Assembly (NCBI GenBank): GCA_024349245.1
Contig: JALDNG010000020.1
Coordinates: 124,001 to 188,000, forward strand
Direction: 5' to 3'
From: Neodontobutis hainanensis
Taxonomy: Eukaryota > Chordata > Actinopteri > Gobiiformes > Odontobutidae
DNA: 64,000 nt
Part shown: one piece after another, positions 13,668 through 26,910 of the stretch
How the letters are laid out: each line of letters begins with the position of its first letter
How positions within the stretch are numbered: the first letter of the stretch is position 1
Program-made: the position numbers and the translations under genes
The notes under the pieces: generated by a model
What the model saw: only the letters and a program-made list of their open reading frames with translations
Database searches by the model: none
What the model was told of the DNA's origin: nothing

Positions 13668-13788
13668 ACCCCCCGACAATACAGAAAGCCCAGAGCACAG
13701 AGACGTCTGTGGGCCAGCGTGGGATGCTGCAATGCGACGCCAACGCTGTGCCGAAACCTGAGTTTGAATGGTACAGAGACGAGAAAAG
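13668..13788 (+). CDS. lsamp: lsamp exon: start of Ig domain 3
   Basis: After the split Tyr codon, the exon encodes Pro-Pro-Thr-Ile-Gln, the linker that opens the third Ig domain in LSAMP, then a Gly-Met-Leu-Gln-Cys strand carrying the first domain cysteine, and the C-strand core PKPEFEWYRDEK. This matches the LSAMP pattern of AVP-x-P-x-FEWYRD. The exon is 121 bases, with acceptor cttacag and donor aaaag|gtaagt; it ends two bases into an Arg codon that is completed in the next exon. Ig3 together with Ig1 and Ig2 forms the rod-like ectodomain used in homophilic and heterophilic IgLON adhesion on neurons (family knowledge). Confidence 0.93.
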
Positions 13789-15660
13789 GTAAGTCGTGTT
13801 AAATGTTACACCTGGGCACAAAGGCGCTGAAGTAAACCATATACAGCGTACCGGACTTATGACTCGTGTTGTTTTTGTAATGGAAACATAACCTCTTTCT
13901 TAGCAGGGTTGAATATAAGCTCACGCTAATGTATCGCAAACATCTGTTGTGTCTAATGTTCACCTTTTCCTATTGACAGGCTAAGTGACTGAACTAAATG
14001 CACAAGCTGTGTACAAGCACTCAAACAGCCCATTAAGTAGAGCACAGGCCATTAGCTTTCTTTAGCACAAACAACAGTACAAACTGGAAGACTGATCCCT
14101 AACTCCGCCAGCCGCTGTGCTGTAAAGCCTTTTTATTACAATAATGATTCCCAGAAATGGATCCATGTTTGAAAACCTTTTCTATTTTTACATTACTGGA
14201 AAGCCTCTGCATTTTAGATCAATTTCCAAGACATGACTAAAGAACAACGTATTCCAGGAGCTAAGGAAAGTTTGTGTCCTCAACTTCAAAACTTATCTTT
14301 CCAACGGAAACTAGATTTGTCTTCATGTATTGTTCCGACAATGGAAACTATAGACCCTTTTACTGAAAGATATTTCCATATGTTTTATAGAAAGGGAGGT
14401 AGTTAGAAAAGCATGACTGAGGTGAGAGAGCCTAAATATAAAATCTCAGATATGCGTCATTGGTAATCTATAAATTATTAGTTGTATACGTGTGAAAACA
14501 AAAAAAATAAACGTGTAATATACTTAAAGCCAAGTAACTTTAGATTTCCTTTCCAATTTTATTGTTTTTTTGCCGCATTGACATGGAGTCCAACAAACAG
14601 TCGACAGCAAACTGCAAGTCATAGTGAACACAAGAAAGACAGTGAAACAACATGGGTCTGGCAGCAATTACAGTCAATAGCAATGGTAGGCACCCATGCT
14701 GTCAAAATATAGAAAATAACAATGAACAATAACGTCAAGAAATTTTAAACTGGATGTGACAGATTTGCCAAAAGCAGAAAAAACATACCAACGTCAACCT
14801 TTCATTTGGGGCAACACCCACTTAAGTTTTACCGTAATTTCACCAAAAAAGTGGATACACAGCAGGCTATTAGCACAGATGGATTTTTAAGAGACAATTT
14901 AACATTGCATTTCAATTTGCAAGACAATAATTTACACATTTACTTACATAATCAGTTACCAGCTGAATTAATTGGTAAAAACAATGAGATTGCCATAGCA
15001 ACATATTATTTTACCATCTGTCCCTCTGTCAGACTGCTTTCTCGTTCCATCAGGTTTGCTGTCCTTTGTCTGACGGATTCCATGTGAATACAGCAAGTCA
15101 AGCAAGTTTTATACGTACATATTCATGTTCCTGATCTTTATACTAATTGGCAAAATCGAAATCTGGTGATGTCCCGATGCCTTCTTTTCAAATCATTCAT
15201 GTCAAACTTCTCGCTGTCATTTGTCACTGTGGTAATTAAAAACCCTGCAAAGCACACTGAGATTTATGAGTGGTTAGATTTAATGGTGATGTGGAGAAAT
15301 AGTGGCAGGACAGCCAAAGTCATAGGTTTGATCTGACAGGCACCATAAATTGTTGAGTCAGACCATATGACATTGCACTAGACCTTTACCACTGCAGACA
15401 CTTTAGAGACTGTACAAATCTCGGAGCTGTCTTTGAACACCACATCATTAAGTTACATTGTGGTGTCTTTGTTGGCTCACTGTTAGCAAGTCCTTGTTCT
15501 CTGCACAATATATTTTATTACGTTTTAAATTGTGCCACTTGATATATCCTCGTTTAATTGCAGTTTTTGTTCTTTAAATGTAAATAATAGTTATTGGAAT
15601 GATTTTTCAAGATGACTATGCAACATTATTTTCTGTAAGCACAAAGAATTAACCTAGAGG

Positions 15661-16760
15661 TTTGAGTTTGACCTTATATGTCCTGTAGTTTGAGTTCTGA
15701 CCCTCTGAAGCTGCTGTAGTTTGAGTTCTGACCCTCTGAAGCTGCTGTAGTTTGAGTTCTGACCCTCTAAAGCAGCTGTAGTTTGAGTTCTGACCCTCTG
15801 AAGCTGCTGTAGTTTGAGTTCTGACCCTCTAAAGCTGCTGTAGTTTGAGTTTTGACCCTCTAAAGCTGCTGTAGTTTGAGTTTTGACCCTCTAAAGCTGC
15901 TGTAGTTTGAGTTCTGACCCTCTAAAGCTGCTGTAATTTGAGTTCTGACCCTCTGAAGCAGCTGTAGTTTGAGTTTTGACCCTCTAAAGCTCCTGTAGTT
16001 TGAGTTCTGACCCTCTAAAGCAGCTGTAGTTTGAGTTCTGACCCTCTAAAGCAGCTGTAGTTGGAGTTTTGACCCTCTGAGGCTGCTGTAGTTTCAGCTT
16101 TGACCCTCTTAGGTTGCTCTAGTTAGAGTTTTTCAACTGTGACCCTCTGAGGCTGCTGTAGTTGGAGTTTTGACCCTCTGAGGTTGCTGTAGTTGGAGTT
16201 TTGACCCTCGGAGGTTGCTGTAGTTGGAGTTTTGACCCTCTGAGGCTGCTGTAGTTTCAGCTTTGACCCTCTTAGGTTGCTCTAGTTAGAGTTTTTCAAC
16301 TGTGACCCTCTGAGGCTGCTGTAGTTGGAGTTTTGACCCTCGGAGGTTGCTGTAGTTGGAGTTTTGACCCTCTGAGGTTGCGTTAAATAGATTTTTGACA
16401 CTCTGAGGTTGCTGTAGTTGGAGTTTTGACTATCTGAGGTTGCTTTAAATTGATTTTTGACACTCTGAGGTTGCTGTAGTTGGAGTTTTGACCCTCTAAA
16501 GCTGCTGTAGTTGGAGTTTTGACCCTCTGAGGTTGCTGTAGTTGGAGTTTTGACCCTCTGAGGTTGCTTTAAATTAATTTTTGACACTCTGAGGTTGCTG
16601 TAGTTGGAGTTTTGACCCTCTAAAGCTGCTGTAGTTGGAGTTTTGACCCTCTGAGGTTTCTGTAGTTGGAGTTTTGACCCTCTAAAGCTGCTGTAGTTGG
16701 AGTTTCGACCCTCTGAAGTTGCGTTAAATTGATTTTTGACACTCTGAGGTTGCTGTAGTT
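15661..16760. repeat. 31-bp minisatellite, about 35 copies
   Basis: The unit has the form tgtagtttgagttctgaccc followed by tctgaagctgc. Successive tgtag landmarks at 15684, 15715 and 15746 give a 31-base period. The left half carries the variant tttgagttctgaccc, and the right half carries ttggagttttgaccc with aggttgctg. A longer variant block containing tttttcaactgt occurs twice about 163 bases apart (near 16129 and 16292), showing a second-order duplication. An antisense open frame of 101 codons at 16282-16587 is a by-product of the repetition. Confidence 0.95.
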
Positions 16761-18751
16761 TTTAAAGTAGAGCTTATGTGTTATTCAAAGAACCAGTCAT
16801 ATCATATCATCCAGTCATAACACTAGAACTCAGTGATGTAAAAACTCAGTACTAAAACTATTTCTCTGCTAAATTATATGAATGAAGAAAATGCTGTCTT
16901 GAATCATCAAGAAAATGTACTGGAAAATGTATGTCAGGTTTTAATTAATCCTTTTGATCATTTTTCTGTCGAGGTCGCCTTCTCACAATGAACCCATTGT
17001 CACATTCTGATGTTAATTTGGTGTAGTTTGATAATGACTAATCACCCACTTAATCACTCACCAGGCTGTTATTCCTTTTGTTAATTGACCATTACAGAGA
17101 GACAGCGGTGTATTTGGAGATATTCGTCAGAGAAACGACAGCGAGAACAGATTGGGTCTTCTCTTGAAGCAAATTGATCTACTGCAATCTCTGAAAATAG
17201 GAGTAACCCTTTTCTCATATCGTTAGTAATTCCGCTAAAATGAAAATCCAGCCGAGAGCTCACTGTACCGTCTCCTGCGAAATTGCAAGTTGAGTGACGA
17301 GACCCAGATGTTCATTGGAAAGCTATCAATTTAAGTGTCATGCATGTGTCTGGAAAACACTCGAAGAGGATCGAAGCGTAATGACATTCAAAAGCAATGA
17401 CAGGCCCCGTCGTTGCAGCTCAACACTTGTCATTTACAACAACCTTAGAGTTTCGCTTAAGAGCGTTAGGAAACAATAGGACAGTTACTTTCCTATCTCT
17501 GCCCCACGCTTTGCAATTTTCACCTGCATCCAAACTACAGCACAAAGTTCTCTCAAGGAGAGGAATATTCGTGGGAGTGGCACGAGTGTTATCACAGATA
17601 TGGTCTCTGAAGTAATAGGCCTATCACACCAACACTTGAAAAGAAAGATTTATGGTCTCTGAAATATTTTGCATTATCTGTTGTTTGCAACCTCCATCCA
17701 TCTCACTTGTTTCGTCCCCAGGAGGATTTTGGCTTTGTGCCCGTTTATGGTCCCTCTGTTTTGTTTCTTCTTCTCTGTGCCAATGGAAAGCATAATCGCA
17801 CTTTCTCCTTGGATGATGATGTTAATGCACCATAATAATGTCATTTATCCATGCTTAGCTGGTTAATTTTATAGTCACCTCTGTAGGACTGGACACTAAT
17901 GCAGTGTAGCTTGTTGTGTCTTAATTTACGGATTGGCTAAGTTGAGGTCGTTCTCCTGAGCTTTTCGCGTTCTAATCATTTTAACCTCATCAGCACTCGG
18001 GTTATCAGTGGACGCCCTATGTCTTAAACACAAAGGAAATGATTTTAATAACTGGGGCATATGCTAACACATACACCTGCTGGAGCCAGAACAAAGAAAC
18101 ATGCATACAACAGCATGACATTTACCAAAGCAGAGCAACATTAGCTAAAGGTAGAGTTTAACAATGCAGTCTGTGTAAAAGTCACTTGATTTTCTCAATC
18201 AAAGCTTCTCTTGTTCTTGTGATAAACAATCAAAAAGAATAAACACAAATGCTGCACATTTTAAGCCCCAACAGAGTCATTGTCTCATGTTTGCCGTTTG
18301 GAATTGACATTGTATTTGTTTCATGATTTAAAACCATTGCACCTGCATCACTTTAACCACATCCAGCACCAGTCGCATGACATTTAAGAGAGTTACCTAC
18401 AGTGAATAAAACATGGGCAGCACTCAGCTTACCTGGAGTTTAGAAAGCTGAGGAACAAACAGGAGAGTTGATTCCTATTTAGTAAAAAGGCATGTCACCT
18501 GCATTTTAAAGGTGAATGTTGCAAATTCACTGAACCATATAATATCTGCAATTGTATAAAGACTGCTTCAAACCCAAAGTAGAGCAAACTCAAACCCGAG
18601 TGAAAACACCCCGATAAAAATGTGTTTTCATTAATACGTAAATTGTAAAAAAATAAAAAAATTGGCTATGAGACTCCACAGGGCATCTCCAACTTGAATT
18701 TGTGAAGATATTGTCTAATAATCAAAACACAAGACTTTTATACAAAAACTT

Positions 18752-18806
18752 CAGGTGAGATCTACTCAGGTGATATCTCCAGGTGATATCTCCACATGTC
18801 CAGGTG
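18752..18806. promoter_or_regulatory. cluster of four CAGGTG E-boxes
   Basis: CAGGTG occurs at 18752, 18767, 18780 and 18801, the middle copies within imperfect repeats of caggtgatatctc. CAGGTG is the E2-box bound by ZEB, Snail and some neural bHLH factors (established knowledge). Whether this intronic group is functional is unknown; a short tandem duplication explains it equally well. Confidence 0.3.
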
Positions 18807-21800
18807 AGGAAATTATCAGTCTTCTGTGAGTTCATCAATTATAATCCTTTTTAATTTTCACTTTTACACACCATTTAAGTTTAATCATTGTGTAATTCTG
18901 AAGCCACCGTTTTTGTTTTTCTGTGCTTTGATGTATTAATCCTCAGTAAATCCTTTTAATTAATGTTACTTCTCTAATGAACTACACTGTCATGTTTTAT
19001 TTTGAAGTTCTGATAAACCCTGGATGTAAGCTTTGTTTATGACAGAGCTTCAAGCTTTTGATGTGGATTAATTGTTTTACTTAATCTTCCATAATGCCTT
19101 TTCTTATTGTAATAAAAATTGTTTAGATAATTATTTACCAAAGTTTGTGATGTATTTATAAGCTGCACTTTATGAGCAAAATCTTAGCCACAGTTAACAA
19201 TACCAAGTAATAACTGAGAACAGCGCATGAGCCACGGGAAGAGATACAAGAGGACTTGTATAATTCAAACACAAATACAAATACTCATAGTTGGCTTGAT
19301 ATGGCACTTGTTTGGGTTATTTTTAAATTGTTTAAAGAGTAAAAAACTGAGCTGCATTTGAAGATTTTTTTCATCCAATCACGATAAAAATGGTTAAAAC
19401 AATCGGTTGTGGTCATAGTAAGTCTTGATTTCAAGTCTAGACCTCTATGACCAAGATGAAACCTGACCAAGTAAAAGTGCCTTTCTGCCTTTATCCAGAG
19501 GAGGCTGCATGTGCGTGTAGTTGAACTGCAGGTTTGTGATGGTTTTATCATGAGACTGGTACTGGAAGCAGAGTTTATCACCACTGCACCGTGTTTGTAC
19601 AGTGTGCATCTGATCAGACACATTAACCACAGTCAACTCCTACCTCTGCCTGCTTTCTACCACATTCCCAGTCCACACACGTGTACTTCCCAGTTCTTTC
19701 TAAAACCACCCACACTATCTCCTGGCACACATGAACACAAAGGTCAGGCGACGGTCCAGACGTGAATCCTAACATTCTCCAGGGACATGTATGAAAGAAG
19801 GCTTGAGATAAGACCAAGACCTTTAAAAGTTCACTGACACAAAACTGGGCTCAAGCACAGTCTGATCCCTGTCTCTGTTAAAACTTTGTAAAAGTAGTTC
19901 CAGAGTTAGAACAAACTGCACAGCTCATTTTACATCGACTGGCATTATGCAACACGAGGCCCTAGACATCGGTGCTCTCTGACTCGACTAATATCTGGAT
20001 GTCTTCACAGCGCGCAGACCTGATTAGCCTCAGTTGTGTGCAATCTATTCGGATCCATAAGCAGCAGGCTGTAGTTCATAACTGACCACGTTCACTTTTG
20101 TTCCGTCAATAGACTTTCTGCTTCCTCTGTGCTTTTCAAAACACTGAAATCCCTCTGTAATGTTGCCCCTGAAGGAAGAGCTGTCTGAAACTATTACCCA
20201 CTTTATGCCAAACTGTCTCCCAAATCGTCTCAAAATAAGCATCCGTCCTGCTCTTTGTGTGGTAAATCACTTCACCTGTGTTTGCTCCACTCAGAGAAAA
20301 ACAAAGGGAACTGTCATCTAATGTGACAGACGGATATGTTTGTTGTTTTGTCAGCTGTAGCTGTCACTGCCACTGGACTGTTTTCAATCATGTCTGAGTT
20401 ACGAGTCTCGGCAGGACTCTCCACTTGATTTTCATTTATCATCAGCCGTGAATCATAACAGGCCTGTCACTCTGTCGGGCAGTGATAACCTACTTTAGAT
20501 GCTCCCACACGCCACTGAATCAGATGTGGTCATGTGATGATGATGTGCCCTGGGTTTTCATCTCCCGAAGACCATAGCCCCGCAAATGCACCATGCAACC
20601 CCTGCCAGATAGAGGGTCAAGTCATTTCAATCTAGGGTTTAATATGACTGAGCCGCTCTCTGACTGAGATACAATAGACGTTAGACGTTTGGTGGATCCC
20701 TGCTGCCATCTGCCTGTGAAGACCTGTCTGTTTCAAAGTGTTACCTGGTTTCTGCCAACTCTGGTGATGATGTATTCGAGGCTATTATTCTGGATGAAGC
20801 AGCTGGCAGACACTGAGATGCTTGAGGATGAACTTCAAATTAAAAGTGAGAGAAGTTGTGAGCCGTAGATGTGTACGTGCCAACTTGTTAAAAGTTGAAA
20901 TGAGCAGTGAAGATGTTGAGTTTTGTAAACATATCTAATTTAAACATGTTATTTAAGAAATTTATGTGAATGTGTGATCCAATACCAGACAGATTATGAA
21001 TATGAAGGAAACTAATTAGATCATTCCTTAGTCCGTTTTTCTCTAGACTGTCCATGCCAAAGTCCAAATGCATGCATCTAAATAAAGGTTTTCTAAATAA
21101 AAAACACAATAATGTAAGAAAAGTGCGTTGAAGGAGGTATTCTGGCTATGATTCAGGTCATCACTTGGCACAGTGTTCCAAAACTGATTTACTGCTGGCT
21201 ATTTCCACACAGTAGACAGAAAAGTCCAACGAGTGGTGTCTAGACAGAAGATACATAATGGTTATTGTCTAAATTTAATTTGCTGTACCCTCCTATAAAC
21301 GATTTTGTAATAAGAGATATGGTAATATGGGTTTCTGGATAAACATTTAAGCTTTGACCACTGTCTGCTGGCCATAAACTAATCAAGTGCATTAAAACTT
21401 CTTCAATACAAAGTCTGGAGCCACATGCTTTAATCTACAAAACAAATAGCATCTTACCTTCAAGTCCTTATAGTGTGGTGTATTATCTGTCGCTCTCTCT
21501 GCGTGCTCCACAGGCAGCAGGGCTTTTTAATAGAGCGGTCACTTTTCATGAAGACACACAGGAGAATATTTCAGCTGCTGGTCTTATCGTCCAAGGAGGG
21601 GTTGTTGTAGACGGAGTAGAAACAGAGATGCTGCACTTGACCTCACTGCTTTTTCTTTCGTGTCTCTCCCAGCCTGTGTATGAATTTATGATACTACATT
21701 ACATTTTCCAATATTCATGGTCTACAAACCTAGCCTCTCGATCCATTTTATTTTGTGCCATGCATTAGACAGTACACATACAACATCTTACACCTGGTCT

Positions 21801-22233
21801 ATAAAAGCTGGGACTTTCCCCTGGGAACCCTGAGGTTGAGGTTTGAGGTTATTTGAGTCAAGTTAAGTTAATGTTTTTGGTAATGGTAGCGTGAAATTGT
21901 TTTGTTTGGGCTATATAAGGCATGTATAAGATGAATGTGCTGTTGGTGTTGTTGTACACAAACAGACTATAATCTAAAATAAAAGTTTCAATATTACAGA
22001 GAACCCTGCTGTCTTTACCTGGACCAGTTGTGTTGCTCTATATAAACATAAGTCATTTATTATTACATTATTACAAAACCCCACAAAGAGTCAGAACCTT
22101 TTGGACAAACTACTGGGAGTCTAGCCCTTTCCAAATTCTTTACCTGGCCAACAATAATTTAGGCTCTTTATGTTGGCCAATTGGGAAAATGCATATTCAT
22201 GAAAATTGTGTGAGCAATGTTCCAAAATGTTCT

Positions 22234-22325
22234 TGTGGTGCACAGTGACAGAGTGGTTAGAAATCCTGCCACACAAGAAGAAGTTTGTGGGATTGATTAC
22301 CCCCCTGCATCCAAATAAATGCATG
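22234..22325 (+). mobile_element. degenerate tRNA-like SINE head
   Basis: The order ggtgcacagtgacagagtgg, ttagaaatcctgcc and then gtgggattgattaccccc has A-box- and B-box-like positions as in the better-preserved SINE at 57497-57891, but with many substitutions and no recognisable tail. Confidence 0.45.
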
Positions 22326-23624
22326 TTTAAGTGAATTGTATAATATCATTTATTGAAGATAACTTACACATAGGCTCTGTTTGTCCAGAGTGTACCTTTA
22401 AATGTAAAGTGCAAATGATAGAACGAGACACAAATATTTCTAAAGTACATGCAAGCTGTCGGAATCCATTCTTCTGCGTCCTGTCAATAACTTAATACAC
22501 CAACCCACAACTGTGCAACAACTTATTCAAATGAGTGAGGTCATTCCATAATAGCAGGCCAAATGTCAAAGACAAGGGACAGTACCATTTCTGTTTTTTA
22601 ACAGGGACATTTAAAAAACAGTTAAATAAAGAGTTAAACAAAAGACTGATACTAGCACACCTTCATACAACATCCCGTACAACCTCCCACTCTCCCGAAG
22701 TGTCCCTGGAGAAAAACCTCACACTTCATTATTCCCCTGTGAGCAGAATTATGCTTTGGCATCATGTGCAATTCCCTTCTTATGTTAATACTTTCTATCA
22801 GCGTGGGACACGTCAGCACAAACTTCCGCTCCAATTCAGATTGCCACATCACCCAGACTTAAGCAGGATTAAGTTGGGGGTGCCTCAAATGAACTTCAGC
22901 CCATTGGTGATATGAAGGACTCAATCAGCTCCCGAACAAGCCGACGCCATTATGAAGGCTGTGTTATTAAAAGAGCTTTATTGGTCTTGACGCCGTACGC
23001 TGCAGCTCATCAGCAAAGTGTATACAGTGTGAGTCAGCAAATTGAATGGACTCATTTACTCCAGAAAAGGGGTTCAGGGCGGATATAATTGATTGTTAGA
23101 TCTTTGTTGTTCATTAAAACTTCTGTAACTTCAGTCGCATGTTAATCCTCCAGTCGAAAAATGTTGTGTGATGCCAGAGAATAGAAGACGTTTGTAAAAG
23201 AAAATGAATTAGTCGTGAATCAGCTACTGCCCTTCAAACATTGTGTTGTGGAAGTTACATTTATTATGTTTAGCCTTAAAAGTGACATTGGCTCTGTAGT
23301 TCAAATATCTTAGAGTGGGTTTGTAGGAGTCTTTAACTATTTATGAAAATCTTCAAAAGCAAACAATTTTCACTGTTGACTTCCACAGACTTGACTGACA
23401 TAACAATGACTTCTGCTTTTACAAGAGGTTTTCAGAGTAAATGTTTGTTATTTTACTAACTTTGTGGAGTTTTGGATATCTTTTATTCTAAGATGAAAAG
23501 AGTTTTTTTTGATTTATGTGTATTGAAAAATATTGTTTTGAATAAGCCTCTCTCATGGAACCCCTGAAAAAGGTCCTCGAGTAAGGGCACTGCCATACAT
23601 CAATATACAGCAATATACCTCCGT

Positions 23625-23638
23625 CCACCAGAGGGCAG
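23625..23638 (+). promoter_or_regulatory. CTCF-consensus motif, plus orientation
   Basis: The sequence CCACCAGAGGGCAG fits the vertebrate CTCF core CCASYAGRKGGC at every position and continues with the favoured AG. It lies about 330 bases upstream of the lsamp Ig3 second exon. It is one of three full matches to this consensus in the window, all between 23.6 and 29.3 kb. Binding is inferred from the motif only. Confidence 0.4.
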
Positions 23639-23971
23639 GCTCCAAAAGCAGAAATATAAGGAAAAACCCAATGGTGACAAAACAAGCGTAAAAAACATGT
23701 TTACAGCCTGGTACAAAAGATGGCTCCGGTTTTTACTACGTGACAACTCTGGGGGGATGGATTTTTGATTATTACGTCTGTTTATGCTATCTAAAAACTA
23801 TTGGCCCGTATGTAACGGCCATTTTATTGCCGATTCGTGACAACAATATCAGTGAATAGGGGACCAATGGGCGGAAGACGTCCATATTTTCTACAATCAT
23901 AGGTTTCGACTGATATGTTTTCTTCAGGTGTATACTTTTTCCTGGCACTAATGTTTTTTCTTCTTACGTAG

Positions 23972-24120
23972 GATGACCAACACTCAAACCATCAACATCC
24001 AGATGCTTGGCGCCACCACTTACCTCGTGTTCCCCAACGTCAGTGAGGAGGATTATGGGAACTACACCTGTGTGGCCACAAACCGATTGGGCATCCAAAA
24101 TGCCAGCGTTTTCCTTTTTA
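23972..24120 (+). CDS. lsamp: lsamp exon: end of Ig domain 3
   Basis: The exon completes the split Arg codon and encodes 49 further residues. They end with the F-strand signature EEDYGNYTCVATNRLG, which holds the second cysteine of Ig3, and QNASVFLF. NYT and NAS are N-glycosylation sequons, both conserved in IgLON proteins. The acceptor is tacgtag and the donor is tttta|gtgagt, with one base left over for the next codon. The DYGNYTCVATN stretch is shared with OPCML, but the surrounding residues favour LSAMP. Reading on past the donor meets further open codons with no family similarity, so the splice is required. Confidence 0.93.
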
Positions 24121-26045
24121 GTGAGTATAATCCCTATCCATTGTTCTCAAGACCGTGCTTCCAGAAAAAGACTAGACAACATTTAATTAAAAAAAAAAAA
24201 AAGAGTTCTTCTACTACTGTTATTTCAAGAAGAAGTGACTCTCTCATAAAAGATACTTTAGGAGTAACTGAATATTTGGCTCCTTTGAGTGATAACATAG
24301 AATAAAAGAATGTTATATTCATTAAATGTAACCATATATCACAAAGGCTAATGTAATTGTACCCTCACTCCTCTCTCCCAGGTCTGATTCACAAAATAAG
24401 CCTCTGTGCCACAATCATTTTCACACTTTTACTTCACTTTAACTTTTTATGCTTGCTCATTAATATTAAACTACTCTGATCTCTGCGGGGAAACACGTTG
24501 TTCCAACATTGAGACTGTGCCAGCACAACCCTGCACATGTGAGGGTACAACACAAAACAGCACACTGCATGGGATGTGTGTGTGGCAGTCATCATAATTC
24601 ATTACTGAGACAGGTTAAAAGACAGATAAAAGTCTCTAATTTCTGTTAGTTTGGCTGTTCCTCTCGATAATAAAAGTTGTTGAGATGTTTGGAGTGATCT
24701 TACAGCAGTATTCTGTGTATGTCTGTCTACATCTAAGTGTTAGCTTTGCGATTAACTGGCTATTGTCCATGCTCAAACCCCCAAGGGTAAGCAATAAAAG
24801 TTGAACAAATGAGTGAATATTGCATAGTCTGAAATGGTGAGGTGCTTTATATTCAGCAAATACAAGATCTAGAGTCATGCCTTCTCATCACAGTCGGCCG
24901 TTTGTTCAAAAATACACACCAGCTTTTCTAATTACCAGCAACAACAGGGAATCAGGCTCTGTTTCTGATCATATGAAGAGGGGTCAGTTGCACATTATGA
25001 CCAGCTGATGGCAGCAAACAGCTTCTGTACGGAGTCAACATGAAGCTTTTAGATGGAGTTTTTAAGAACTCTATTAAAACATAACCATATGATTCAGCCT
25101 GAGACTTATCACACAGTTGCAGATAAAGTCATAAAACTGTCAACCTTAGCCTTGTTTTATGAATCTGCTTTAAACATTTGAAAGCTTTGTCCTTGGTCCT
25201 TGTGTTAAAGTCACATGAATAAATGTCAGTGTGTACTTAGCAGTGGTTTTGCATCATCTCGCTGACACACGGCCGAGAGACAGGTCGGATTTACTCAAAC
25301 ATATTCTCATTTAATGTATCTCCACAAACACACTTCCTCTAGAGAGTATTTCCTGCAGTGTTGACATGTTTTGGATGCATACATATGGACTCTGAAGAAA
25401 GAAGATTTGAGATATATGTAGCCAGGTTATACTACAACCTATCTTATTATTTGGTCAAACATTAATGACCCAGTTTTTGCTCTATCTTTGTAAACGTTTC
25501 TGAATACTGGTGTGTTTGGTGTTTGGTTATGGTCTGTTTTCTCCTTTAGGACTCTGTAGGAGTTGTTGTAATTATCACAAGACTGCTGTGATGGTGACAC
25601 ACATTACTTTACTGTAAGCTGAACGTTCGCTGATGCAGCATTTCATCACCAGGCACCAAATGGCAGCTCGCTGGACGGGCGTAGGCGTGTGCGATTACCT
25701 TCCAAGAGTCACTGAGCTTTCTCACAACAGTCACTAAACCAATGGCCTCGCCCTATAATATTCACTTCAGACACACAATCAAAGCTTTTTTTGAAAGCAG
25801 GAAATTATTATGATGTCAGACAAATCTACTGTCACTGCTAAACACAATACAATACGTTCCAAACACCTTCTATGCCCCGGATGTTGGTGAGAATACTAAA
25901 TTTGCAGGGGATGAAAAGTCTTCTTGTGGCCTTGTTCTGTAAGATTAGTCCTTTAGATTATGACCTTTACCTTTTCACTGTTTGTATGGTTGCTTTTAGG
26001 CTCCCTGTCAATGACTCTTCTTCTCTGTCTCTCATCTCTGTGCAG
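24121..26045 (+). other. lsamp: lsamp last intron
   Basis: The intron runs from gtgagt to ctgtgcag. It contains a worn fragment of the same SINE tail seen at 57720-57810 (around 24715-24790: tgtctgtctac, then gcgattaactggc and tgtcca). In mammals and birds LSAMP can include an alternative short exon before the GPI exon; none could be identified here by eye. Confidence 0.7.
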
Positions 26046-26143
26046 GACCTGGAACGGGCCGAGATATCAACAGCTCCACCTGTGTATCTCAATCACTGTG
26101 GCTGCTCGTGGCCTGCTTCGTCTGCCTTTTCTTCAAATCTTAA
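26046..26143 (+). CDS. lsamp: lsamp last exon: GPI-anchor signal and stop
   Basis: After the split Arg codon the exon encodes PGTGRDINSSTCVSQS, then the hydrophobic tail LWLLVACFVCLFFKS and a TAA stop at 26141-26143. This is the expected IgLON C-terminus: a short hydrophilic linker with a small-residue omega site around Asn-Ser-Ser, followed by a cleavable hydrophobic segment without a cytoplasmic tail, replaced by a GPI anchor. It corresponds to the RPG...INGS...LWLL pattern of human LSAMP. The mature protein would therefore sit in the outer leaflet. The exon is 98 bases long and in frame with the upstream exons. Confidence 0.92.
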
Positions 26144-26909
26144 TACCACTGTCCTCCCTAAGTCCTTATCTCCTACTCCCTTAGCTTCCTTCCTTCCCTC
26201 CTCTCCTTCTACTTCTCTCCAACTCACCGCCATCTTTACTGCGACCTTACTACCCACTTCCTGTTTCCCCCTGGACTGTTTGCATCATGATACAAAAAAC
26301 CTGAGGTGCTCTCTCCAAAAAGCACTGCTTACTGATGTAATGATATAAAAACAATGGGTTATGAGTAAATGTTTTAAGAACAACTAACAGCGGATGAAGG
26401 ACAGAGAACAAGCAGGCAGTGCTCTCTTAAAGAAACGCATTGTTCTTTATTGAATTTGTATGCACTGCTTTGTCTCTGCTATATCTTCGGGGCTGGATTG
26501 GGGAGTTTGGAAGTTTCTTTTTTTTTTGTTGTTGTGTTTTTTATTTCATTTTATTTTTTGTCTTCATGAGAATGAAAGCAGAGGTACCTTTTTCAAAAGG
26601 GATGCCTACAATCATTTGTGTCTAGAAGTATTCAAGACATGAGCTATATTGTATTTCTTCCTACTCCTATTATAGTTGTATTATGTTATTTTCAAATATA
26701 GAGTTAACCGTTTGTTTAACCAGTGCATTAATGAGCAATGAGGGATATATCTGCCAAAAAGCTATTTGATTTGAATCATAGACTATTTATATCATTGATA
26801 GACACTGTATGGAATCTAATGCATTTGTAGCGCCCCCAGGTGCATGTCTGCAGTAAAAATCACAAGACCCTTCATCCAGTTTTATTATTATATTAGACCT
26901 ACCACTAAG

Positions 26910-26910
<1 letters not shown>

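Larger units (their letters stand above)
13789..23971 (+). other. lsamp: lsamp intron, 10 kb
   Basis: This large intron splits the third Ig domain. It contains a 31-bp minisatellite at 15661-16760, a cluster of four CAGGTG motifs at 18752-18806, a worn tRNA-like SINE at 22234-22325 and a CTCF-type motif at 23625. The stretches 16930-18010 and 21460-21760 look single-copy and relatively GC-balanced and could hold conserved non-coding elements. No further exon was found. Confidence 0.8.

Noticed and set aside
25872..26348. 158-codon plus-strand frame covering the last lsamp exon
   Set aside because: It is in a different frame from the GPI tail and spans the intron acceptor; low-complexity Ser/Pro/Leu from pyrimidine-rich DNA.
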